A DNA stretch of 64,000 bases from positions 1-64,000 of the forward strand of contig CANNFT010000015.1 in assembly GCA_947503895.1 (NCBI GenBank). Direction: 5' to 3'. The stretch comes from an uncultured Saccharospirillaceae bacterium (GTDB lineage Bacteria; Pseudomonadota; Gammaproteobacteria; Pseudomonadales; Oceanobacteraceae). Below, one piece after another: positions 8,623 through 18,678 of this stretch (position 1 is its first letter; every line of letters begins with the position of its first letter). Under the pieces are notes generated by a model, which saw nothing but the letters and a program-made list of their open reading frames with translations, was not told the DNA's origin and searched no databases. Both the position numbers and the translations under genes were made by a program.

Positions 8623-9381
8623 ATGCCTTTTTTTCTTCTTAGCATCATTTTTCAAGTGGCGCTTGTGCTTCATATCGTGAAAACCGGTCGAAATACTACT
8701 TGGATCTGGATTGTGATGATGCTGCCTATTGCAGGTTGGATCGCTTATTTCGTCGTGGAGGTGCTGCCTGAGTTTCGTAATAGTCGAACGGGTCGTGTGG
8801 CCGCTAAAGTGGCGACGCAGACGCTTGCGCCTAACAAAGATCTAAAGCAAGCAGCCGATGTATTTGCGGTTTCAGATACGATTGATAATGCTTTGACGCT
8901 GGCGAACGCGCTTTACGAGAAAGGTCTCTTTCAGGAGGCTAAAGCATTATACGAGAAATGCTTAAACGGTATTCATTCAGACGATCCTCATATCATGTTG
9001 GGGCTGGCAAAAACTGAGTTTAAATTAAATCATTTTAAACGGGTCAATCAGCTGCTTGATGATCTTATTGAGGCGCATCCAGATTTTAAAAATGCTGATG
9101 CTCATTTACTCTACACTCGCGCGCTAGAAGAACGTGGTCTATTCGATAAAGCCATGGAAGAGTATGAGACGCTACACCGTTACTATCCGGGGCCTGAAGC
9201 CAGTATTCGTTACGCTCAATTGTGCCAACAGTTAGGGCAAACATCGTTGGCACTGTCGGTGTACCGGCAGGTAGTGGCACAAGCGAAAATCGCTGGCCGA
9301 CATTACCACAAGCAAAACAAGTATTGGATAAAGCTGGCAAAAACGGCCATCGACGATTCAACCTCCTCATTGTCCAATTAG
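8623..9381 (+). CDS. Membrane-anchored TPR protein with PLDc_N-like N-terminus, 252 aa
   Basis: The N-terminus has two membrane helices (about 1-20 and 25-47) in the PLDc_N/cardiolipin-synthase N-terminal style (LHIVKTGRNTTWIWIVMMLP). A cytoplasmic part with about four tetratricopeptide repeats follows (TLANALYEKGLFQEAKALYEKCL; IMLGLAKTEFKLNHF; ALEERGLFDKAMEEYETLHRYYP; AQLCQQLGQTSLALSVYRQV). It probably scaffolds a membrane protein complex. It is monocistronic by spacing (236 bp to the next gene). Confidence 0.82.
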   Translation: MPFFLLSIIFQVALVLHIVKTGRNTTWIWIVMMLPIAGWIAYFVVEVLPEFRNSRTGRVAAKVATQTLAPNKDLKQAADVFAVSDTIDNALTLANALYEKGLFQEAKALYEKCLNGIHSDDPHIMLGLAKTEFKLNHFKRVNQLLDDLIEAHPDFKNADAHLLYTRALEERGLFDKAMEEYETLHRYYPGPEASIRYAQLCQQLGQTSLALSVYRQVVAQAKIAGRHYHKQNKYWIKLAKTAIDDSTSSLSN

Positions 9382-9617
9382 GCATTACACTCACGCCCTC
9401 TCCTGTTCTCTCAATCAATATGAACCCTCGTATTTGTTGAGAGAACGACAGAATTAACCTTATAGATCAATAACTTAGAGAACATCACTTTCCTCTAATT
9501 TACGACGCCGTCGACGGGTTCCGCTTCGATCTATTGAGCAGCCTGTCTAATACCCCTAAAATGCCTGCAGCATTGCCTCGACTAACTGTCTTGTGCTGAA
9601 TTCAAACCGGAAATTAT

Positions 9618-12600
9618 TTGCCTGAACACCCCTTGGTTGTTCGTTGCGAGGGGCCTGTGCTTCCCAATCATTCAATAAGCCGTACCACATCGAATGTTGG
9701 CAATAATTGGTGGATACCAATGCTGCTGGCCATTGGCCTAATTCCTGTCAGCGTCTATGGTCAACTTTTATTTCATACGCTCGTTGAGTTATTTGCCGTC
9801 TGCATTGCTTTCATCAGTTTTGTCGTCGCTTGGAACACCTACCCGTTTAGCCGTAATCATTACTTGATGGTTTTGGGTATTGGGTATTTCTGGGTGGGGG
9901 TGCTGGATATGGCACATGCTATGACGTTTCAAGGCATGCCATTTTTTGCAGACCATCACGGAAGCCTCAGTATTCAGTTATGGGTCATTGCGCGTTATTT
10001 CGAAGCTATCTTATTAGTGATAGCCCCAGTATTTATCAGTAAAGCCATTCGGCGAAAGCGTATTTTTCTCTTAATGGCACTGATCTCCGTCTGCCTGCTT
10101 TGGCTAACATCGCAGGAATGGATGCCTGATATGTACGTTAAAGGTGAAGGTCTCACCAACACCAAAATCTTCAGCGAATATATCATTATGTCCTTGTTGG
10201 TGGTTTCAATGTTGTTGTTGTGGCGACAACGCGTAAAACTCGATCAACGCTCATTAATGCTGATTTATCTATCCATCGTACTCACCATCGCCGCTGAACT
10301 CAGTTTTACGCTTTACACCAATCTTCATGGATCAATGCTCATTGTTGGGCATTTTTTAAAGCTGTTTTCTTTCTGGGCCATTTACGTTGCATTAATTGAA
10401 TCTAGCCTAAAAGAGCCTTTCCGAAGTTTAAGTCGAGAAGCCAATACGTACGATGCCGTGCCCGATGAAACCGTGGTCGTCGATGCGGGTGGAATCGTTC
10501 GCCAAGTCAACCATGCTGTCAGGCAAAGCACCGGTCTCTCTACGAATACGTGTTTAGGAATGCACTGTCATGACCTACAGCACTGCCCTAAAACGCCTAT
10601 CGAAGACTGTGTGATTTGCCAGCACATTGAAAAGAAACAACCTCTCAAAAGCCACCAGTTTTATTGCGTGATTCGGTTACAGTGGTATGAAGTCACTCTG
10701 ACGAATATTCACTACAGCGGTGAAATGGCGGGCATGGTACATGTTCGCCGCAACATAACAGAGTCAAAGGAAGCACAAGAGCGATTTATTAGTTTAAACC
10801 GTCTATATACCGTACACAGTCATACCAATCGGGCGATCGTACGCGCTCATTCTCGTGAGCAAATGTTCCAAAGTATTTGTGACATCACCATTTCGAAGGG
10901 CGGCTTTAAAATGGCGTGGATTGGAATTATCAATGGCGATGTTGTTAAACCTCAAACCTTTGCCGGTGATGAGGACGGATATCTACAAGCCATGGAAATG
11001 CGCGTTGATGATTCCGATTTAGCCAATGGGCCGATTGGTCGCGCCGCCAAAAGCCAAGCCGTAAATTATGTCAATGACACAAATATTGACCCGAGTTTTA
11101 AACCGTGGCGCGAGGCGGCTGGACAAAGGGGTTATCGGGCACTGGCAGCTGTACCGCTCAATTTTCAGGGGCGTGTTATTGGTATTTTTACCATCTATTC
11201 CGAGCATCCAAATGTCTTTGAAGAGAAAATGACTGAACTGCTCACCAGTTTAGGCGAGGACATCAGTGCGGCACTGTTTCATATCGACCAAGAAGAAAGA
11301 CGCTTGAAAGCGGAGCGGAAATTACACCAGCTATCGCAAGCGGTTGAACAAAGTGCCAACGCCACCATTATCACCAATATCCAATCAGAAATCGTATACG
11401 TTAACCGCTCTTTCACCACGCTCACCGGCTATTATCCACAAGAAGTACTCGGCAAAAAACCCAATATTTTACGCAGTGAAAATACAACGGATGAAACCAG
11501 CAACGACATTCGAGAAACGCTTCGTGCAGGCAAAGAATGGAATGGTGAACTGCAATATAAAACCAAGGGCGGTAAACTCTATTGGGCAAAACAATCCATT
11601 TTTCCGATTATTGATGAAAGCGGGCAATTGACGCAATTCGTTTCGACGTCAGAAGATATTAGTGAATTACATGAGGCGCAGGAAACTATTCAAAAATTGG
11701 CTTTTTACGATCCTCTCACGAATCTGCCTAACCGGCGTTTGCTGGCCGACCGACTTCAACTAGCCATTCAAAATGTCAAACACCATCAAGACTTATCCCT
11801 AGCGGTCATGGTGTTTGATTTAGACAACTTTAAGAATGTAAACGACTCACTTGGACACAGTTATGGCGATAAGCTTTTACAGCATGTTGCTCATGTTTTG
11901 CAAAAACAAATTCAGCCAGAGGATACCGTTTCCCGACAGGGTGGTGATGAATTCACGATTGTGTTAAATGGGTTAACCTCTACCGAACGTGTCATTCAAA
12001 CTGCATCTAACATTATTGACGTACTAGCCAAGCCCGTAGAACTTTCAGGGCATCAAGTCGTTGTCGGCACCAGTATTGGTATTGCTCTCTATCCGCATGA
12101 TGCAAACTCCAGCGATCGATTATTGCGTAATGCTGATATGGCCATGTACCACGCAAAATCGGAAGGGAAAAACAATTTTCAATTTTATCGTGAAGAGATC
12201 AATGCAAAAGCACACCATCGCCTTATGATGGAAAGTAAATTACGTCTAGCCATACAACGTAATGAATTCGAATTGTATTACCAACCTCAAACAGATTTTC
12301 AAACCGGTGAACTTATTGGACTTGAAGCACTTATTCGCTGGAAAGATAAAGAAGGCACATTGATCCCTCCCGATGCTTTCATCCCATTAGCAGAAGAAAC
12401 CGGCATGATTGGTAAAATTGGCGATTGGGTGATTCAACAGGCTTGTGAAGATAATCGAACACTGCAAAACGCAGGATTTCCCAGTGTTAAAGTTGCCGTT
12501 AACGTTTCAGCGTATCAATTTAGGCAAGGCCAACACCTGTATGCTGTTATTCACAAAGCATTGCGCGATTCAGGATTGGCACCAGAACATTTATCACTCG

Positions 12601-13028
12601 AATTAACCGAAAGTACATTAATAGAAAACATTGAAGATACTTTGGTTGAGTTAGCATTATTAAAGTCCCTCAAAATCACCATTGCCATTGATGATTTTGG
12701 CACAGGGTACTCATCGCTCAGCTATTTAAAACAGTTTCCAGTAGATATATTAAAAATAGATCAATCATTTATATACGATCTGCTCACCGACAGCAGTGAC
12801 AAAGCCATCGTGACCGCCATCATTGCCATGGGACATCAGCTGAATCTCACGGTGCTCGCAGAAGGAGTTGAAACACTTGAGCAACACCAATTTTTAGTCG
12901 AAAAAGGCTGCGATTTTGCACAAGGGTTTTATTATTGCAAACCCAAGTCCATGGAAGCGTTATTGACCAGCAAATGGATTCGCCAAATAAAGAAGACGTC
13001 ACAGTGTGAATTAGAAACGAGTGAATAA
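9618..13028 (+). CDS. MASE3-PAS-GAF-PAS-GGDEF-EAL cyclic-di-GMP enzyme, 1136 aa
   Basis: The N-terminal integral-membrane sensor is of MASE3 type (about residues 30-265, seven or eight helices, with the FWVGVLDMAHAMTF motif). It is followed by a PAS-like domain with a cysteine cluster (CHDLQHC...CVICQH, about 315-335), a GAF domain (about 400-560), a PAS-PAC (about 570-690), GGDEF (about 695-855) and EAL (about 870-1120). GGDEF is intact near residue 775, but the upstream inhibitory site lacks the Arg of RxxD (QPED instead). In the EAL domain EAL, NVS, ELTES, DDFGTGYSS, KID and AEGVE are all present, so phosphodiesterase activity is expected. The start at 9618 is a TTG with a weak GGAAATTAT site; the true start could be slightly different. 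Confidence 0.9.
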   Translation: MPEHPLVVRCEGPVLPNHSISRTTSNVGNNWWIPMLLAIGLIPVSVYGQLLFHTLVELFAVCIAFISFVVAWNTYPFSRNHYLMVLGIGYFWVGVLDMAHAMTFQGMPFFADHHGSLSIQLWVIARYFEAILLVIAPVFISKAIRRKRIFLLMALISVCLLWLTSQEWMPDMYVKGEGLTNTKIFSEYIIMSLLVVSMLLLWRQRVKLDQRSLMLIYLSIVLTIAAELSFTLYTNLHGSMLIVGHFLKLFSFWAIYVALIESSLKEPFRSLSREANTYDAVPDETVVVDAGGIVRQVNHAVRQSTGLSTNTCLGMHCHDLQHCPKTPIEDCVICQHIEKKQPLKSHQFYCVIRLQWYEVTLTNIHYSGEMAGMVHVRRNITESKEAQERFISLNRLYTVHSHTNRAIVRAHSREQMFQSICDITISKGGFKMAWIGIINGDVVKPQTFAGDEDGYLQAMEMRVDDSDLANGPIGRAAKSQAVNYVNDTNIDPSFKPWREAAGQRGYRALAAVPLNFQGRVIGIFTIYSEHPNVFEEKMTELLTSLGEDISAALFHIDQEERRLKAERKLHQLSQAVEQSANATIITNIQSEIVYVNRSFTTLTGYYPQEVLGKKPNILRSENTTDETSNDIRETLRAGKEWNGELQYKTKGGKLYWAKQSIFPIIDESGQLTQFVSTSEDISELHEAQETIQKLAFYDPLTNLPNRRLLADRLQLAIQNVKHHQDLSLAVMVFDLDNFKNVNDSLGHSYGDKLLQHVAHVLQKQIQPEDTVSRQGGDEFTIVLNGLTSTERVIQTASNIIDVLAKPVELSGHQVVVGTSIGIALYPHDANSSDRLLRNADMAMYHAKSEGKNNFQFYREEINAKAHHRLMMESKLRLAIQRNEFELYYQPQTDFQTGELIGLEALIRWKDKEGTLIPPDAFIPLAEETGMIGKIGDWVIQQACEDNRTLQNAGFPSVKVAVNVSAYQFRQGQHLYAVIHKALRDSGLAPEHLSLELTESTLIENIEDTLVELALLKSLKITIAIDDFGTGYSSLSYLKQFPVDILKIDQSFIYDLLTDSSDKAIVTAIIAMGHQLNLTVLAEGVETLEQHQFLVEKGCDFAQGFYYCKPKSMEALLTSKWIRQIKKTSQCELETSE

Positions 13029-13032
13029 ACAT

Positions 13033-13194
13033 TTAATTCGCATCACGTTCAATTTTAATAACGGCTTCATTGCACGCTGAAAATACACTAAGATCACTGT
13101 ACTCGGTCAAACGTTTCACGCGCTGAAAACTCGGACCGATGAATATCTTATCCGCCTGATACAATTTATCACCGAAGTTCTTAATCCCATTCAC
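13033..13194 (-). CDS. Possible small ORF or gene remnant, 53 aa
   Basis: A GTG-to-TAA frame on the minus strand gives VNGIKNFGDKLYQADKIF... ending SVFSACNEAVIKIERDAN. The tail (RVKRLTEYSDLSVFSACNEAV) resembles the last helix region of STAS-domain proteins, where a line such as VRRLLELTGLxxxFxxxxxxEEAL is usual. It may be the end of a decayed STAS gene. There is no clear start signal. Confidence 0.25.
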   Translation of the reverse strand: MNGIKNFGDKLYQADKIFIGPSFQRVKRLTEYSDLSVFSACNEAVIKIERDAN

Positions 13195-13287
13195 GCGTTA
13201 GCGAGAACAACTGCATAACTATCAAACTAAGGCGTTGTATTGTATATTCGCTCAATAGCGGAACGTTAAATATTGAAGGATTAATGC

Positions 13288-14274
13288 ATGAATCCCATAC
13301 CAAGCCAAACACTGAAAGATATATTCGTTGATCTTAGCAGTGAAATTTATAAAGTTTGTAGCACGCTCTTTCGCATCATGATTCCTATGATGTTTCTTGT
13401 CAAAGTGTTAGAAGAATTCGATTTAATTCCCGTCATCAATGAATGCCTAAGCCCTTTAATGCATCTCGTAGGATTACCCGAATCGCTCGCCATTATATGG
13501 ACGACAACACTCATTACCAATTTGTACACAGGCTTAGTAATATTTTTCCAAACGGTTCCCAGTGGCAGTTTGAGCGTCGCCGAAGTCAGTATATTAGGTG
13601 GCATGATGTTAGTGGGTCACAGCATATTAGTGGAAGTGCCCATCATGCAAAAATCCGGCGTAAGACTCATGGTAGCCTTACTTACACGTATTGGTGGTGC
13701 ATTACTCTTCGGTGTGTTTTTGCGCTATTGGTATGAATTTACGGGCGGCCATACAGAACCGGCCACTTGGGCATGGGAGAATACCTCGCAAGACAATAGC
13801 TGGAGCCATTGGCTATGGCAACTCACGCAAAGCCTCGTGGTGATCACGCTGGTCATCGCCGTTCTGATCAGTATGATTCGAGTGCTACGATATTTGAAGG
13901 TTGAACAATTTATGATTCGCTTACTCAAGCCAATCTTAAAACTACTGGGTATCGCACACAATGCAGCGAGCATGACCATTATTGGTATGTTATTAGGTCT
14001 ATCATTTGGTGGTGGATTATTGATTCGCGAAGCGCAGGCTGGTCACATTAAAGTGAAAGATATTTTTTCCTGCATTGTACTGCTGGGTCTGTGCCATAGC
14101 TTAATTGAAGATACGATTTTAATACTGCTAATGGGTGCCGATATCACATCTGCGCTTTGGCTTCGCCTAGCATTTTCGTTTGTCATCGTCGCGATATTGA
14201 CCCGTGTCCTACCAAAGATAAATGACTCTGTTCAGAACCGCTACCTGCTACACGATGCATCGACGAAAACCTAA
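13288..14274 (+). CDS. Nucleoside-recognition (Gate) domain membrane protein, 328 aa
   Basis: Integral membrane protein with about eight hydrophobic helices and two Gate-like halves. In the first half IPMMFLVKVLEEFDLIPVINECLSPLMHLVGLP and TNLYTGLVIFFQ are typical, and SILVEVPIMQKSG follows. The second half contains LLKPILKLLGI and GMLLGLSFGGGLLIREAQ, then LCHSLIEDT. Gate proteins are relatives of nucleoside transporters and of the SpmA/SpmB family; the substrate is unknown. The ATG follows GAAGGATTAATGC, a good ribosome-binding site. Confidence 0.82.
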   Translation: MNPIPSQTLKDIFVDLSSEIYKVCSTLFRIMIPMMFLVKVLEEFDLIPVINECLSPLMHLVGLPESLAIIWTTTLITNLYTGLVIFFQTVPSGSLSVAEVSILGGMMLVGHSILVEVPIMQKSGVRLMVALLTRIGGALLFGVFLRYWYEFTGGHTEPATWAWENTSQDNSWSHWLWQLTQSLVVITLVIAVLISMIRVLRYLKVEQFMIRLLKPILKLLGIAHNAASMTIIGMLLGLSFGGGLLIREAQAGHIKVKDIFSCIVLLGLCHSLIEDTILILLMGADITSALWLRLAFSFVIVAILTRVLPKINDSVQNRYLLHDASTKT

Positions 14275-14667
14275 AACGCTTGTGAACAGTTTAGAATTGG
14301 GATTCATTCTTTCTAAAATCATAGCGTCATTATTCAAAGCCTGACGGGATAAAGCAAAGCGTCATAACACAAGTCTGATGCTTTATATTTGTCCCCGCAA
14401 GCCGAGAACGGCTCGATGCCCTTATCTCATACCTTCCTCAAATTGAGTACATCATGCGGCACTCACATTGAGACGGCCGAAATATTCAAACGCCGGTGGC
14501 GGCAGCATTAACCGGTGCAATTGCGTCCTTTCAACATTGCTGGGGCCGCCCGGACAAGCCTTGATTGACACCATGCTGCCAGATAAAACGGAGTATCCCA
14601 ATTGGTTGGTTTAATTATCCAGCCAGTTATGGTTTATTAGTTTCATCTAAAAATAAGGAAGTGCAGA
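14275..14667. other. 393-bp gap with no gene seen
   Basis: It contains a GC-richer patch around 14450-14570. No ORF, tRNA or clear terminator was recognised. The ribosome-binding site of the next gene (AAGGAAGTGCAG) closes the region. Confidence 0.4.
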
Positions 14668-16419
14668 ATGATAAAAAAATACGCTACGATCTTAACCGCC
14701 TTTCTCTCATTTCATGCCACAGCCACGCAAACTACCGATCTCGTGGCTCCAGAGTCCGCCAGTGGCTATCAAAAAAAAGAGGCTGTCATCGCCAATGACT
14801 ACATGGTATCGGTGGCGAATCCGATTGCCGCGAAAGCGGGCTACGATGTGTTAAAAAACGGAGGCTCTGCCATTGATGCCATGGTGGCGGTTCAAACCAT
14901 GCTCGGTTTAGTTGAACCCCAGTCATCCGGTTTAGGGGGTGGCGCATTCATGGTTTATTTTGACGCAAACAAAGGAAAACTCACCACCTACGATGCAAGA
15001 GAAACCGCACCTGCCCAGGCTAAACCTGAATTGTTCCAAGACCAAAATGGCAAACCATTAAGTTTCTACGACGCAGTGGTCGGTGGGAAGTCGGTGGGTA
15101 CACCCGGTACGGTGAAACTGCTGGCAGATTTACACCAACAATATGGTGTAAAAGATTGGAAGCAATTGCTGCAACCCGCAAAAGCATTGGCACAAGGCGG
15201 CTTTAAAGTGTCAGCACGATTAGCTGGAGCCATTGCCAATGACCAAGAGCGCCTCAGTCGTTACCCTGACACACGCGCTTACTTTTTTGACAGCCAAGGC
15301 CAACCCCTAAAAGAAAACGCGCTACTCAAAAACCCAGAGTATGCTGAAACGCTCGGTTTGCTACAAAAAAAAGGCGCGAGCGTTTTTTACACGGGTCAAA
15401 TTGCTCAGGACATCGTTAAAAAAGTACAAAGCATAAAAGATAATCCTGGGTTATTAACCCTAAAAGACTTTTCTAACTACAGCATTAAAGAACGTCCAGC
15501 CACCTGTGCGCCATACCGACAATATGAGGTTTGCGGCATGGGGCCACCAAGTTCAGGCGCACTGACAGTGGGTCAGATACTGGGGATGGCGAGTCATTTT
15601 GATTTAAAGTCCATGGGGAAAAACAATCCAAAAGCATGGAAAATATTGGGTGAAGCCTCTCGATTGGCCTTTGCGGATCGAGGCCGTTACATGGCCGACA
15701 CAGATTTTGTCCCCATGCCGGCTGGTCTTCTAGAACCATCTTACCTGGCTGATCGAGCGGCATTGATCAAAACCGCTATTCAATCGGGTCAAGCTTTGGA
15801 ATCTGTCACAGCCGGTGAACCCAAATGGGAAAACGCCATTGCACTTGCAGAGGATATTTCAGTTGAATTGCCGTCCACCACGCATTTTGTCATCGTTGAT
15901 AAAAAGGGAAATATTGTATCTATGACCAGCACCATTGAGAATGGCTTTGGTTCTAGGGTGATGAGCAACGGCTTCCTACTCAATAATGAATTAACCGATT
16001 TCTCATTTGCGTCCCATAAAGACGGTTACCCAATTGCTAATCGCTTAGAACCCGGCAAACGCCCTCGTTCGTCCATGGCGCCGAGTATTGTTATGAAAGA
16101 CAATAAACCTTACCTAGCCATAGGTTCCCCAGGTGGTTCACGAATCATTGGGTATGTTGCTAAATCTGTCATTGCACATATCGATTGGGGAATGGATATT
16201 CAAAACGCCATTAACTTACCTCACCTCGTTAATCGCTTTGGCACGTATGATCTTGAAGAAGGCACCAGTGCCGAGGCATTTAAAGGGCCTCTCGAAGCAT
16301 TAGGCTACACCGTAAATATTCGAGATTTAAATTCAGGATTGCACGCTGTACTGTTTAAAAATGGAAAAATGATCGGTGCAGCTGACCCCCGTCGAGAAGG
16401 CATCGCATTAGGCGACTAA
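14668..16419 (+). CDS. ggt: Gamma-glutamyltransferase, periplasmic, 583 aa
   Basis: Full-length GGT of the Ntn-hydrolase class, which hydrolyses or transfers the gamma-glutamyl group of glutathione. A Sec signal peptide (MIKKYATILTAFLSFHATA) is followed by the large subunit, with NGGSAIDAMVAVQ, GLGGGAF and the substrate-binding Arg in YDARETAP. The autoprocessing site is in ELPSTTHFVIVD: the first Thr of TTHF (about residue 404) should become the N-terminus of the small subunit, as Thr391 does in Escherichia coli. SSMAPSIV and GSPGGSRI, the oxyanion and substrate loops, are present. The ATG is preceded by AAGGAAGTGCAG. Confidence 0.93.
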   Translation: MIKKYATILTAFLSFHATATQTTDLVAPESASGYQKKEAVIANDYMVSVANPIAAKAGYDVLKNGGSAIDAMVAVQTMLGLVEPQSSGLGGGAFMVYFDANKGKLTTYDARETAPAQAKPELFQDQNGKPLSFYDAVVGGKSVGTPGTVKLLADLHQQYGVKDWKQLLQPAKALAQGGFKVSARLAGAIANDQERLSRYPDTRAYFFDSQGQPLKENALLKNPEYAETLGLLQKKGASVFYTGQIAQDIVKKVQSIKDNPGLLTLKDFSNYSIKERPATCAPYRQYEVCGMGPPSSGALTVGQILGMASHFDLKSMGKNNPKAWKILGEASRLAFADRGRYMADTDFVPMPAGLLEPSYLADRAALIKTAIQSGQALESVTAGEPKWENAIALAEDISVELPSTTHFVIVDKKGNIVSMTSTIENGFGSRVMSNGFLLNNELTDFSFASHKDGYPIANRLEPGKRPRSSMAPSIVMKDNKPYLAIGSPGGSRIIGYVAKSVIAHIDWGMDIQNAINLPHLVNRFGTYDLEEGTSAEAFKGPLEALGYTVNIRDLNSGLHAVLFKNGKMIGAADPRREGIALGD

Positions 16420-16734
16420 GACGATAGAGCACCGCCATTAATATGTAAGCCTCCAACACCCAACTTTCGGCAGCTCACAATTAGCATGAGCTGCCGTGAC
16501 CTTCGAAATTCACGCTGCAAAACACTCCCTCCTTTAATACGCCCTTCAACCATCTGCATAAAACTTCAACCTTTGCACGGATTGAACGCGCTTAAATTAC
16601 CCGAAACCTCCACCCCATTTTGGTTACAGACGTATCAATGCACTCATTATCCGCCTGAATTTTTCTCCGGTTGGATGATGAACATTCATTCAACGCGCAA
16701 CTCATCGTTTAATGGACACCGACTGGAGTACGAT

Positions 16735-18678
16735 ATGCTGGCAAAACCTTATTTTCAGACTAATCGTGAATTTATTGCGTTTGAAAATTGGTTAAACCAC
16801 ATTGGCGGTTATGTCCATCGCGCTAGGCTTGTAAACCAGCAAAATCACGAACGCGGAATATATGCTACAGAAAAAATATATGCCGGTGACCCTATTATAT
16901 ATGTTCCGAACGACGCATTACTCACAGATGACGTTGCTCAAAAGTCGTGTATTGGTCAGGTCGTTGACGCTGCCAACATAGAAGCACTCTCTAAACAATC
17001 CATCGTTGCCTGTTACATTTTGCAGGAAAACTTTCATTCGAAGTACTGCCAAACCAGTGATTGGCAGTACTACTTAAGCATGCTTCCGAAATCATTTGAC
17101 GAAATCCCACTGCATTTTTGCCATGAACAATTAGAGAAAATACAAGGTTCGCACATCGTAGAAATGACATTAAAAAAGAAGGCGGCGATTGATCATGAAT
17201 ATGGTTTGCTATGTCAACACATACCTGAATTTGGGCGCTATTCTTTTTCTGAGTATTTATGGGCTAGAACAGCCATAAGCAGTCGATGCTTTTCTATTCA
17301 TCATCTTCCCAATGCATCCATCGCCATGGTTCCATTTGCTGACATGCTGAATCACCGTACCACACCGAATGCTCGCTGGGGTTCAGCTGAGGATGGCAGC
17401 GGATTTATGGTGCAAGCTGTACGGGATATCGCCGTAAGCGAAGAAATAACCATCTGCTATGGCGATAAATCGAGCAGCCGGTTTTTTTCCAGTTATGGAT
17501 TTTGCCCGAATAATCCAAAAGCAGACGAAAACCGAATTGATGTAGTGTTGAACCCGTCCGATCCTCAGTATTCAGTACGCAAAACAGCATGGAATGGCTT
17601 GCACCAACAAACGTTCACGATTCGTTTTGAATGGAATCACGAATTTCAATCCATGCTGAGTGCTTTTCGCATAGCTACCCAACCAGCGCTTAGCAAACAA
17701 AACATAGAGTGCATTCAAAATGGCAAACTGATGAGTATAAACAGTGAATTTAGGATGTTATTAGCGTTAAAAAAAGCCTGCACTCAAACTCTGCTTCAGT
17801 ATCCTGTTACGGACAAAACCGACAGGCAGACTAACCTGCCAATGGAATCCGTCATTCACCCGTTTGATATGACAACGGGGTCGTCACATTCGATGGCATT
17901 AGCCATCAAGAACGAAAAAAAAGTACTGGAGAATGTGATCCGTTTTTCTCAAGCAGCCATAAACTGGCTGCAAAGAGAATACCGTTTGGACCCATATTAT
18001 TGTGAAAAAAAATATGAGTTAAAGGCTCTGCAAGACGAATTGCTTTATCAATACCAAATTGACGTTAAACATCAATTACCGAATACCAAACGAAACCATT
18101 TGAATGTTTGTCAGCAAGCACCCATTTCGCACGCTAAGAATCATCATAGAAAGCCATCTGTAAGCCTATCAGACGTGACGGCTGCCATGTGGAAAAAGCT
18201 CTTTCTACTAGATGTACATAGCGATCAAAAACACTTTATCCCCAGTATGAATAAAATATATGCCGATACCACATTCCGTTCGACATCACACCCTGCATTT
18301 GAAAGTGAGTGCCAAGCGGTTGGTATTTGGGAAAATAATGTATTAGTTGGTCTATTTACCTACTTGTGGGTAGATAAGCATACCATCTGGTTCGGAGGCT
18401 TTCAGATTAGCGCTCAGAAACAAGCTTCTGGCATTGGTAAGCAGGCCTTTCTGATGTTTTTAAACGAACTTTTGGCCGTTGAACACTTCCATGCCATTGG
18501 ATTAGATGTCGTAGAAGCGAACATTCATGCCATGCGTTTCTACCAACGCTTAGGTTTTTCACTGACATCTTACAATCCCGATGGGGCATTCAGTAAGTGG
18601 AATATGAATATGAGCCGAAAAAAGATTCAGAAACTTCTCAATATCAATGGTTACTCCAATACTGAAGTTCAGAATTAA
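16735..18678 (+). CDS. SET-domain methyltransferase fused to a GNAT acetyltransferase, 647 aa
   Basis: The N-terminal part is a Rubisco-LSMT/SETD3-like SET domain: RGIYATEKIYAGDPIIYVP at its start, ADMLNHRTTPNARWG (the NHxxxP element) and ICYGDKSSSRFFSSYGFCPNNP (the GxKxN...YGF element with the catalytic Tyr), followed by an LSMT substrate-binding-like helical region. The last 150 residues form a GNAT domain: GIWENNVLVGLFTYLW, QASGIGKQAFLMF (the acetyl-CoA loop, slightly off Q/RxxGxG/A), and VVEANIHAMRFYQRLGF. So it combines protein lysine (or histidine) methylation and acyl transfer. The ATG at 16735 has GGAG six bases upstream. The frame is open back to 16486, but that extension has no family likeness and no ribosome-binding site. 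An 80-bp gap separates it from the secretion chaperone gene. Confidence 0.82.
   Translation: MLAKPYFQTNREFIAFENWLNHIGGYVHRARLVNQQNHERGIYATEKIYAGDPIIYVPNDALLTDDVAQKSCIGQVVDAANIEALSKQSIVACYILQENFHSKYCQTSDWQYYLSMLPKSFDEIPLHFCHEQLEKIQGSHIVEMTLKKKAAIDHEYGLLCQHIPEFGRYSFSEYLWARTAISSRCFSIHHLPNASIAMVPFADMLNHRTTPNARWGSAEDGSGFMVQAVRDIAVSEEITICYGDKSSSRFFSSYGFCPNNPKADENRIDVVLNPSDPQYSVRKTAWNGLHQQTFTIRFEWNHEFQSMLSAFRIATQPALSKQNIECIQNGKLMSINSEFRMLLALKKACTQTLLQYPVTDKTDRQTNLPMESVIHPFDMTTGSSHSMALAIKNEKKVLENVIRFSQAAINWLQREYRLDPYYCEKKYELKALQDELLYQYQIDVKHQLPNTKRNHLNVCQQAPISHAKNHHRKPSVSLSDVTAAMWKKLFLLDVHSDQKHFIPSMNKIYADTTFRSTSHPAFESECQAVGIWENNVLVGLFTYLWVDKHTIWFGGFQISAQKQASGIGKQAFLMFLNELLAVEHFHAIGLDVVEANIHAMRFYQRLGFSLTSYNPDGAFSKWNMNMSRKKIQKLLNINGYSNTEVQN

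Noticed and set aside
9086..9418. 110-aa minus-strand ORF opposite the TPR gene
   Set aside because: It is antisense to the clear TPR repeats and shows no domain.
16486..16734. 83-codon N-terminal extension of the SET/GNAT protein
   Set aside because: It has no likeness to SET proteins and no ribosome-binding site, while GGAG is spaced well before the ATG at 16735.
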